This document shows positions 57,101 through 64,000 of a DNA stretch of 64,000 nucleotides, piece after piece; position 1 is the first letter of the stretch, and each line of letters opens with the position of its first letter. This stretch comes from Vombatus ursinus. Its lineage: Eukaryota > Chordata > Mammalia > Diprotodontia > Vombatidae. The stretch spans positions 25,022,494 through 25,086,493 of the forward strand of contig NW_020948983.1 in assembly GCF_900497805.2 (NCBI RefSeq). Reading direction: 5' to 3'. The position numbers and the translations under genes were made by a program. The notes beneath the pieces are model-generated. The model searched no databases. It saw nothing but the letters and a program-made list of their open reading frames with translations, and was not told the DNA's origin.

Positions 57101-57916
57101 GAACTATTTCCTATCTATCTGCCTATTTGGACCCCATGAACAAAACTTACGATTTCACATATGGAATATGTTGTTTGCTTTTTCAAACCTTTAATGTAAA
57201 TTTTCATAAGAGAAATTACATAAGTAATTAATGCTTTCAATATTCCTGGTTTCTGAAATATCTAATCTTCAGTCCATTTCCTGGAGCTGAAGAATCTAGT
57301 TTGATGTATGATTACTGCTGATCCTATAAACAGCCAAATTGGCATTGGAGAGTTAGGCAGGAGAAGAAAAGAGAGTTACAAGGAATTGGAGAAAGCAAGG
57401 AGGTAGACATTACAGATTTTTTCTAATATTCCTTTAAATTGTTTTCATTGGGTAGAGAGATTAGTTTTATTCTATATAGCACTAGACACTAGAACGAGGA
57501 TCAGTGAATAAAAATAAAAATTTCAACCTACAATTCAGTGGGACTTTCTAAGAATTTGAGCCAGCCAAAAGTATAATGGGGCACCTTGTGAGATAGTGAA
57601 GTATTTAAGAAGTTGTATAACAACACGTCCAAGATGTTGTATGTTTGGATTAGATGACCTCTTTAGCTCACTTCCAAAGTAAGATTCTATACTTCTGTAT
57701 CACACCCTACATTGCTCTTGCATATACATCTATAGGATAATGACATAATTTGTTTGTTGATTTCACAGGGAACGGAACAAGACCCACGTTGTCAGTTTCT
57801 TTCAGACTGATCTCAGTGGCTACCTTCCCCAGAATGTGGTGAACTCCTTTTTCCCTCACAGTATGGCTGAATTTTACAATAATCTCCAAAAAGCAGTGAA
57901 CAAACTTCAAGAATGA
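42099..57916 (+). CDS. STARD5: STARD5, StAR-related lipid transfer protein 5 (complete, 6 coding exons)
   Basis: A cytosolic single-domain START protein; the human protein binds cholesterol-type sterols or bile acids and is linked to intracellular sterol movement. Exons: 42099-42197, 43059-43108, 43573-43705, 46810-46927, 52303-52396, 57769-57916. The phases join into 213 residues plus TGA, the same length I recall for human. It starts MDPARAAELSGTVAEKMLHY in a good Kozak context (GCCATGG). Conserved blocks: KWDENV, SAAMKLISPRDFVDLVL, VRGFNHPCGCFCEP and TDLSGYLPQNVV, the last leading to the C-terminal helix ending KAVNKLQE. The START fold is helix-grip; the C-terminal helix closes the lipid pocket. 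TMC3 lies upstream on the same strand and IL16 converges downstream. Confidence 0.97.
42198..43058 (+). other. STARD5: STARD5 intron 1
   Basis: The first 60 bases continue the CpG cluster. The rest is not obviously repetitive. The open frames at 42155-42426 are CpG-island artefacts. Confidence 0.55.
43059..43108 (+). CDS. STARD5: STARD5 exon 2 (50 nt)
   Basis: KGVTISWRPSTEFPGN plus a split Leu codon. Human has NGVSVSWRPSVEFPGNL. Acceptor TTAACAG, donor CT|GTAAGT. Confidence 0.95.
43109..43572 (+). other. STARD5: STARD5 intron 2
   Basis: Contains an L2-like remnant at about 43380-43465 (ATTCAAGAAGCATTTATTAA). Otherwise unremarkable. Confidence 0.5.
43573..43705 (+). CDS. STARD5: STARD5 exon 3
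   Basis: It completes Leu, then YKGEGIINGTPEEVWKFLLP, ADNGLRAKWDENVKDLQVLE, LIKD. Human has YRGEGIVYGTLEEVWDCVKP at this place. Donor GAT|GTAAGC. Confidence 0.96.
44357..44565. mobile_element. hAT-like element (family B)
   Basis: It has CAAGAGTTCTTAAAC, GACCCCTTTGGCAGTAAAGA, TGCTGTTTTTAAATAATTGG and a mirrored end CTGAAATCTATCCACAGACC. Confidence 0.6.
45883..46081. mobile_element. hAT-like MITE (199 bp) with TCTAGA-type duplication
   Basis: It starts CAGTAGAATCAAATGCAAAT and its right part reads GCATGGTTTGACATTTTTT. A perfect 8-bp duplication GTCTAGAT lies at 45875-45882 and 46082-46089, matching the NTCTAGAN preference of Charlie-type hAT elements. No transposase. Confidence 0.85.
46120..46731 (-). 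mobile_element. 5'-truncated L1 fragment, antisense
   Basis: Antisense of the L1 end seen at 10866 and 15905: CATTTTCCATCATGAGACTT, CACTCAGCATCAGTCCATAC, GAGCTGCTATAAATATTTTT. Its 5' edge is about 80 bp from STARD5 exon 4. Confidence 0.8.
46810..46927 (+). CDS. STARD5: STARD5 exon 4
   Basis: DLFIIRTITPSAAMKLISPR, DFVDLVLIKKYDDGTITSN plus one base. SAAMKLISPRDFVDLVL matches human exactly. Acceptor TTTGGCAG, donor G|GTGAGC. Confidence 0.97.
48187..48470 (-). repeat. CORE-SINE (MIR/THER-like), antisense
   Basis: It has TATTAAGTACCTACTATATG, CCCCATTTTACAGTTGAGGA and a terminal head-like CCCCATCTAGCTACC. Confidence 0.75.
50872..51048. mobile_element. SINE head (+) abutting an inverted RTE tail (-)
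   Basis: 50872-50957 is a plus-strand tRNA head (AAATGGCTCAGTGGATAGAG). 50959-51048 is a minus-strand RTE-like tail (CATGCCTGACTCTTCATGAC). No core joins them. Confidence 0.75.
51159..51192 (+). repeat. (GT)n microsatellite
   Basis: About 17 GT units, which make the poly-VC open frame. Confidence 0.97.
52303..52396 (+). CDS. STARD5: STARD5 exon 5
   Basis: It completes Ala, then SYVDYPSCPPQSGYVRGFNH, PCGCFCEPVP and a split Gly codon. Four Cys and VRGFNHPCGCFCEP match human. Acceptor TTTTCTAG, donor GG|GTAAGA. Confidence 0.97.
52451..52516. repeat. (CA)n/(TG)n palindrome
   Basis: CA repeats, a central CACATGCATATGTG and TG repeats give a near-perfect inverted repeat about 55 bp after STARD5 exon 5. 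Confidence 0.88.
54045..54175 (-). mobile_element. tRNA-derived SINE, antisense
   Basis: It has AGGTGATTTGCCTAGGATTG, GGATTTGAACTCGGGTCCTC and the terminal TGTGCTACCTAGCTGCCCC. Confidence 0.88.
54658..54899 (+). mobile_element. full-length RTE-tailed tRNA SINE
   Basis: Head GGGCAGCTAGGTGGCATAGT, core TTTCCTCAGCTGTGAAATGA, RTE-like tail GATGGGGTCACAGAGTTGGA then CATGACTGGAAAACAACTAA. A perfect 11-bp duplication ATGCCTAAAAT lies at 54647-54657 and 54900-54910. Confidence 0.93.
57769..57916 (+). CDS. STARD5: STARD5 exon 6 (terminal)
   Basis: It completes Gly, then ERNKTHVVSFFQTDLSGYLP, QNVVNSFFPHSMAEFYNNLQ, KAVNKLQE and TGA. This is the C-terminal START helix. Acceptor TTTCACAG. Confidence 0.97.
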
Positions 57917-58028
57917 CACTATTCTCCATGGAAAAACATCCTGTTTAACCCATTCATGAACTGGAGTTGCTGGGATACAAGTGACATGGTGAACAGCAGA
58001 ACTCTAATTGCATTATAAAAACAAACAA

Positions 58029-58034
58029 AATAAA
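58029..58034 (+). promoter_or_regulatory. STARD5: candidate STARD5 polyadenylation signal
   Basis: AATAAA lies 113 bases after the stop. Whether it is used cannot be told from sequence. Confidence 0.4.
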
Positions 58035-59559
58035 AGAGGATGAAGAAGACAAAGATACCCACAGGGATTCTGCTTTCCCTGACACCAGCCATTGATATGT
58101 TTCCTTTCCTCCTCTACCTTCACCATAGCTTTCACCATAAAAAGAAAAGGAACCAGATTTTGTAAAGTCATTTAATTAATGAGTTATCTTATCTTTGGCT
58201 TTATTGGCGTTTAGTTATGGATGATTCCTGAATATCCTTATGGAAGTAGTTTTGGATTATGAATTAGAGGACACGGGTTCAAACCCTATTTTTGCCACTT
58301 GCTATCTGTGTGATGCTTGCATCACCTAACTCCTCTGGGCATCAGTTTCTGGATATTTAAGATATCTTCCAGCTCTAAATGAATGATCCTAAGGATTAAG
58401 TCTAGTAGAATTTCACATTTCAGTGATAATTGCCTTAATCAGATTATTTTCATATGTACTGAGGAAATAGAAATTTTTCCTAAGATAGAAGAGAAAAGTT
58501 ATTTGGGAATATAAGGCAGACAGACCCTACTTTGGCATATTGGGACATCAAGAGGGAACCAAGGATAAAATCTACTTGAATTTCAGATTTACTGGGATTC
58601 TACTTTTAGAAACAGATCCTTAGATTTTTGTGTGCAGTGCTTATATTGCTTGCTCTTTCCTCCTTGTATTTTTTAATGGTTGGTTCTTCCTCCCATTTGT
58701 AATTACCTTATATCTGTCCTGAACCTTAAGAGGCTTCTACGATATCCTTGAAAGAGCACTGAATCTAGTCGTCTCTGAGGCCACAGCTTCTCTACCTCTC
58801 TGAGAGTCCATTTTCTCATTTGCAAAAATAGGAATAATATTATCTGTTTTAATTTAAAGATTCAATGAGAATGTATTTATAAAGTACTTTACAACCTTGA
58901 GGTTCTCTACATATAAGATAGTATGAGTATTTTATTGTCTTTTTTTTGTCCAAATCACCAGTTTGCCAACATTCTTATAAAATCTTAAGCTGGAAGAGAC
59001 CTCAAATGTCTAGTGCAACCCTCCCTGGAGCAGGAATATTCTTGGCAATTACTGGTGGATTCTCTTCTTGAACCAGCTTTGGGGCAGGGAACTCATTACC
59101 TTCAGAAGAAGCCCATTCTATTTCTGAGTAGCTCTAATTGTGAAGAAGTTTTTTGTTTTGTTTTTACTCTGTGCTGACTTTTGCCTTTCAGCAACTCTGG
59201 AATGTTGTTCTGATCTTCCAAGGAAATAGTCATATCCCATGTCTCACGTTTTTTTGTCATCTACAAATGTTATCAATCCACTTGTTTTTTGTCCATTGCC
59301 AACTTCTGTAGAAAGTTATTTATGTTTAATTCTGATATATTATTATCCATTATTTGAGTCTAACCCTTAGCCTAATTGTGCAACCCCTGAAGAGTTGTGT
59401 GATCTAGGCCATATTTGTAAGATGTATTCTGTATAGCAGAATAACACATCCTGTTAAAATATGGTCTCAGCTGAACTTGAAAATCAATTACAAAGTGTTA
59501 TCTTATTCATACGACTACCTGGTCCAAAAAATTAAATGCCATTACCTAGACTATGAGAC

Positions 59560-59920
59560 TATTATAATAGTTAAAATGGAGAAGAAAGATTTAAGGGTAA
59601 TGGAAAATAGTAGCCATCTTCAGGTATTTCAAACTGTGGGCACATGGAGGAGGATTTAGACTCATTCAGCATGCACCAGAAGTAATTGTCCCAATGGGTA
59701 GAAGTTGCAAAAAGGTGAAATTTATTAACAATTAGAGCTGCCCAAAGATGGAACAAGGTGCCCTGGGAAGTGCTGTGCACCTTTCTGTAGAAGGCTTCAA
59801 GCACAAGCTGGATGCCTACTTGGGGTATGTTGGAGGGGGTATTCTTGTTCAGGTTTGGAGTGGACTAGGTATGACCTCTGAGGAACCTTTCAACCTAGAG
59901 TCTGTAATATAAAATTTAGG
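59560..59920 (+). repeat. CR1/L3-type LINE fragment
   Basis: It has CATCTTCAGGTATTTCAAAC, GGGTAGAAGTTGCAAAAAGG, AACAATTAGAGCTGCCCAAA and GGCTTCAAGCACAAGCTGGA in the CR1/L3 3' order. Confidence 0.75.
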
Positions 59921-61359
59921 TTAAAAAGGAATAAGTACTGGACTTATGATTTCATTGATATGGGGAACTTCCAGGTGAGGAAATATCTTTTACCAACAAA
60001 ATTCTACTACTTCTTAGCAATTTATAGTCTTAAGAGAGTTGCCTAGGGCACTGAGAGGTTAAATGAATTGTCCAAGACTACACGGTCAGTTTATGTCACA
60101 GGCAGAACTTAAATCCAGGTCTTGGCTGGCTTTAATGCCAGCTCTCTGTAAATTATGCCACACTGCCTCTTTGGGTTAGTAACAAAGCAATATTCCAAAT
60201 CATCACATGCCTATCATCTAGAAGAGTAGGTGTAGAAGGTGGGGAAGGTTTTAAGTAACTGGTGTGATTCCTAACTAGTTGGTCTAATCAAGATTATGAG
60301 TACTATGAGTCTAACACAGATTATGAGTATTATTAGCTTTGCTGAGGGGAACAGGCTGGAGAAAGAATGTGGACTGAAGAAACTTGGTCTGACTCAATGT
60401 GTGTCTGTAATAGAGCTCAAGTCTTTCACTTTTGTTTTAAGGAGCTGAGAGTTGAATGATCATCTGCCTTTCCCCATGTCTTCACTTGACAGTGATAGTT
60501 GCTTAATCTAAGCATTTCCAGGGTGAAGAGTATGGATAACTATGGAAGCTGATGTTTGTATCATTAAAATGCTACTTTTGTTCATTGTGATTCTGTATTT
60601 TTTTTTTCTTTCATTGGCACTGTAGTCAACCATGGAGATCACTGAAGCACAAATCCCTGGGCACTCCACTGGAGACTTCTCTTCAGGCTGACATCAAACC
60701 ATGAATCTTTGCACTTGAGTTCCTTCCTTGGAATCCGTCTAACTGTCAGATCACTTAACTGACATTTCTTCATTGTATCCACAAGGAAAGTATGAGAAAC
60801 AGGATCAAATGTTGGAGGGGAATGGAAACAATCTCCTTGGCTATCAGTTTAGCAAAGTCATTCATAGGCTACTATATGGCAGGCTCAGAGATTGTTTGGT
60901 ACCCCTGTCTGTAGTAAACAAATGTAATAATAACCTTGTCAAAAAAAGGAAAGAAAGCGTGTGTGGCACGACCAGTTCTTGGTAAAGATCTGTGCTGTAT
61001 CCCTGCGACCCTTCCAAAAATATGGTCAAGAATTCTGTTGGGGATTGAAGTCAAGTTCACTGGCGTATTATCTCTATGCTTCATTCTCTTCCTATTGTGA
61101 CATTTGCCTTTCTTTTGTTCCAAAGTACTTCTATCTGCAAGTTCTTTCAGGATGCTGGGTTATCACACTTAATACCCACAACAATCGTGGGAGATACATA
61201 CTGTAAGGGTTCATTCACAGTTAGTTAGAAAGATCAACTTTTCAGGGGTCACTTGGCTAATATTGGATCTGCCTGGTGGGTGTCTTTTATAACCATATCA
61301 CGCCTTCTCCCCCTCCCTATCATCAGCATAATAGTAGTAGCAGTAGTAGTAGTCGTTGT

Positions 61360-61600
61360 CATCGTGTTGGCATTTATATAGCATTTTAAGAATTGCAAAG
61401 CACTTTTATCTTATTTGATCCTCACAAAAATCCTGAGGGTTAGATTCTATTATTCCTCTTTTGTAAATGAGGAAACTGAGGCAGGCAGAAGTTAAGTGAC
61501 GCCTAGGATCACACAGCTAGTAAGTGTCTAAGGCAGGATTTGAACTCAGACCTTCATGACTGAGTTTAGCACCCTGTCCATTGCCACCTAACTACCCAAG
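61360..61600 (-). repeat. CORE-SINE (MIR/THER-like), antisense
   Basis: It has TATTTGATCCTCACAAAAAT, TTTGTAAATGAGGAAACTGA and CACACAGCTAGTAAGTGTCT, ending at TGCCACCTAACTACCC. Confidence 0.8.
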
Positions 61601-62109
61601 TCAGTTGTCAAGATTGGGATAGAAACCCAGCCCTCCAGAGCAGACAAAGTTAATGTTACAGGAACTGACATAAAGTACTCTGAGATCACTGAATAAAGGT
61701 ACTAGAGAAATACAATATATTACTTTTAGCACATATACACACACACATACACACATATATATGCACAATACACACATGTAGATATATACCCATACATATG
61801 TGTGTTAGCCCCTTCTCTCTTTCCCCCAATGATTCTTTTCAGATACATAAAGTCTTAAATCATATGAATCAGGTCCACCTCTATACAAAAGCCTGCCATC
61901 TAGCAATCCCCATTTCCTCTTTTCACTCATCACATAAAAATTCCCTGATGTGCTTAGGAAATCCCCTACCCATTGGTACCAATTCTATCTTCCAAAGTTA
62001 CACAACCCCCACTTCCTCCCCAACCCCAAGTTTCCCATTGCTTTCCCTGGCCCAATTAAAACAATTTTAATCAGAAAATGGCTTTTGAGGTGAATTAAAT
62101 TCACCTATC

Positions 62110-62115
62110 TTTATT
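62110..62115 (-). promoter_or_regulatory. IL16: candidate IL16 polyadenylation signal
   Basis: TTTATT on the plus strand is AATAAA on the minus strand, about 300 bases past the IL16 stop. Confidence 0.4.
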
Positions 62116-62412
62116 ATATCATTGTATCACCAATATGATCTCTATTTGATCTCTATGTATGTATATTCTTTTTACAAAGTCTACACAGTTTTTATGATCC
62201 GCTGTTGCAGAATATTAAGATTCTGGAGGCAGTCGTGGATCTTTATTTTCTGGACAACCTGCTGTTGGATGATGTCCCAGAAAGTTGATGATATCCAGCA
62301 ATTGCCGGAGTGAAGCAGCTGGACTTTCCCAACATCTGCACAGTGGGAGAAGAGGTCCTGAGAGAGAGCAATTTAAGGGAGGGAGATGTTGGTTGCTTCT
62401 GGGCTGCAACTG

Positions 62413-62618
62413 TCAGTCCTTCCCCTGAGACTGTTCAGAAGATTTGGCCAGGGAGGGATGGAGGCCTTTTCTCCTGATGACAGCCGTGACGGGCCCATCA
62501 GGTAAAGACTTGATAACGTTCCAGGCTTCAAAACGAGTAAGTCCCTGCATTGTGGTAGTGTTGAGCTGCAATATTTCATCTCCCGGCTGGACTGCATCAC
62601 CTTGTTCTGAAGCTACCC
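62413..62618 (-). CDS. IL16: IL16, pro-interleukin-16, terminal coding exon (end of last PDZ domain)
   Basis: IL16 is a PDZ scaffold whose C-terminal fragment is cleaved by caspase-3 and secreted as a CD4-binding chemoattractant. On the minus strand the exon starts after CTATTCCCAG. It completes a Gly codon, then reads [60 protein letters not shown] and EQSQGKD, then TGA. Human reads [40 protein letters not shown] at the same place. The exon covers the last strands and helix B of the C-terminal PDZ domain and the tail. The tail differs from human (SLQSKETTAAGDS). Upstream IL16 exons are beyond the window. Confidence 0.95.
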
Positions 62619-64000
62619 CTGGGAATAGGGAAGAAGAGTTGATGGGGAGAGGTTATTCTGCTATTTTACTTGGAGAGAAAAGCAACCAAGAGAATAAATA
62701 CTTGCCTCAAAGATGCCAGGGAATGTCTAAAAAATCAGACAGCAGAACAACTAGAAATTTTCCCATTAAACTAAATGCGTGCTAAGACAACTCGGAGATT
62801 TTCAGGATTATTCAGAAATTGGACTAACACATTTCCTAGTGTTTTTGCCAGATGGGAAAATGCTCCATTGGACTGAGAGCAGAGATTCTTTTGCTTTTCC
62901 TTGTGTCCCCAGGGCTTAGCACAATGCCCGGCACATAAGTGTTCTTGTTGAGCCGTAGCTGACTCTTCATGACCCCATCTGGGGTTTTCTCGCAAAGATA
63001 CTGGGAATGGTTTGCCATTTCCTCTCCAGCTCATTTTACAGATGAGGAAACTGAGGCAAGCAGGATGAAGTGACTTGCCCAGGGTCACACAGCTAGTAAA
63101 TGTCTGAGGCCAGATTTGAACTGGGGAAGATGAGTCTTCCTGACTCCAGGCCCAGAACTCTATCCACTGTGCCACCTAGCTTCCCCTGACATGCAGTAGG
63201 CATTTAATGGATGTTTATTGATGGACTGATGGCCTGAGTAAAAATGCAATTTTCCACACTTCTGAAGCCTGAGTATGCCTTGATTAAGGCAGCCTCCTGG
63301 CCAAAGGGTGTGTTTAGGAGACAGGGAGGTTTTTAGGTACTCCCAGGCTCCCAGTAGTGTCAGGGGAACTGGATACCCTGAAGTGGATTAAAAATCTGGA
63401 AAACTGTGAAGACACCCTCCTTCTGCTTACAGAAGTGCTCTCTTGCTACTTAGAATATTCCAGGTACCTCTGAGGCCTAGGGACAAGGAGACATGGGGGA
63501 GGGGCTTCGTTCAAAGTCACACAAGGTGATGGTATTCATAGAAACATTCTCAGGTATACCTCCCAGACCCACGCTCATGGAAACCACACAGTGCAGTGAA
63601 AAGAGCAGAAAAGGTCAGAAATCAGGAGACCTAAATTCAAATCCCAGTCCTTTCATTTACTAGACGTGGGAGAGACCTTGGGCAAGTCACTTCCGTCTCT
63701 GCCGCAGTCTCTACATCTATCAAATAAGAAAGTGAGACAAGATGATTTCAAAGTTCTCTTCCATATCAAATATTCTATGACTGACTGCCCCTCAAAGTCA
63801 GTAAATCAATCATAATTTATTAAGTGCTTGCTATGTGTCCAACAATGTCCTAAAGACCAGGGACACAAAGAGAGACAAGCCATAGTATCTGTTCTTCAGG
63901 AGCTCACATTCTAATAGGCGAGACAACAGTAAAGAAATATGTACATATACACACATTCAGTATAAATGGAAAGTAATCTCAGAGTGGGGAAGAGAGGGAC
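62619..64000 (-). other. IL16: IL16 last intron (partial)
   Basis: It holds an L2 end split by an antisense RTE-SINE (62880-63230), MIR-like (63585-63785) and an L2-like piece (63800-64000). No further IL16 exon is recognisable. Confidence 0.6.
62936..63185 (-). mobile_element. RTE-tailed tRNA SINE, antisense, inside an L2 end
   Basis: It has GTAGCTGACTCTTCATGACC, CCAGCTCATTTTACAGATGA, GGGTCACACAGCTAGTAAAT and the terminal TGTGCCACCTAGCTTCCCC. L2 sequence is on the left (TAGCACAATGCCCGGCACAT) and right (CAGTAGGCATTTAATGGATG). Confidence 0.9.

Larger units (their letters stand above)
52397..57768 (+). other. STARD5: STARD5 intron 5
   Basis: It holds a CA/TG palindrome (52451-52516), an antisense SINE (54045-54175), MIR-like (54470-54645), a full RTE-SINE (54658-54899), antisense MIR (55210-55385) and L2-like pieces (55840-55950, 56358-56480). 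52960-53700 looks like an old repeat I cannot place. 56640-57760 shows nothing I recognise. Confidence 0.5.
57917..62412. other. STARD5 3' UTR and STARD5-IL16 convergent spacer with IL16 3' UTR
   Basis: AATAAA at 58029-58034 is a candidate proximal STARD5 signal; the true 3' end is unknown. It also holds MIR-like (58240-58395), CR1/L3 (antisense 58970-59230, plus 59560-59920), antisense MIR (60030-60170, 61360-61600) and an AC/AT tract (61735-61800). A minus-strand AATAAA at 62110-62115 may end IL16. 60180-61320 shows nothing I recognise. Confidence 0.55.

Noticed and set aside
62771-63175. 134-codon minus-strand open frame next to the IL16 exon
   Set aside because: The first half is an antisense SINE and the rest is L2; it is not an IL16 exon because it lacks PDZ sequence.

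Overview
The window is from a marsupial genome. The evidence is marsupial-type tRNA-derived SINEs (GGCAGCTAGGTGGCACAGTG head), SINEs with an RTE-like tail, a marsupial-looking L1 3' end, and many old CR1/L3, L2 and MIR/THER remnants. I cannot tell American from Australian marsupials. The coding content is ordinary vertebrate multi-exon genes. Almost all short open frames elsewhere are repeat or microsatellite translations.

Three genes are present, in the order TMC3 (+), STARD5 (+), IL16 (-). This matches the IL16-STARD5-TMC3 order on human chromosome 15, reversed. (1) 747-35222 holds the last 13 coding exons of TMC3: TM3 to TM10 of the TMC channel fold, the TMC signature CWETYVGQE, and a long cytosolic tail ending in SNV. 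The 5' exons lie before the window. (2) 42099-57916 holds all six coding exons of STARD5, giving a complete 213-residue START protein downstream of a short CpG-rich promoter. (3) 62413-62618 on the minus strand is the last coding exon of IL16: the end of its C-terminal PDZ domain and a tail unlike the human one. STARD5 and IL16 converge tail to tail.

Introns and spacers are filled with transposon remnants. Several show clear insertion signatures: a SINE inside an antisense L1 (16-bp duplication), a SINE at 40130 (14-bp duplication), a full RTE-tailed SINE at 54658 (11-bp duplication), a 5'-truncated L1 at 10866 (14 of 15), an L1 inside a hAT-like MITE at 36004, and hAT-like MITEs with 8-bp duplications at 26558 and 45883. 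There are two 10-N assembly gaps, both inside microsatellites. I found no LTR element that I could support, no CRISPR array and no bacterial-type system. I see no candidate for a wholly new biological system. The most interesting points are splicing features of TMC3 (GC-AG intron, 43-nt exon, microsatellite polypyrimidine tract), the TMC3 C-terminal PDZ ligand, and the altered IL16 C-terminus.

The three genes are not known to work in one pathway. TMC3 is a TMC-family membrane protein, STARD5 a cytosolic sterol or bile-acid carrier, and IL16 a PDZ protein and cytokine precursor. Their adjacency is conserved synteny, not an operon.
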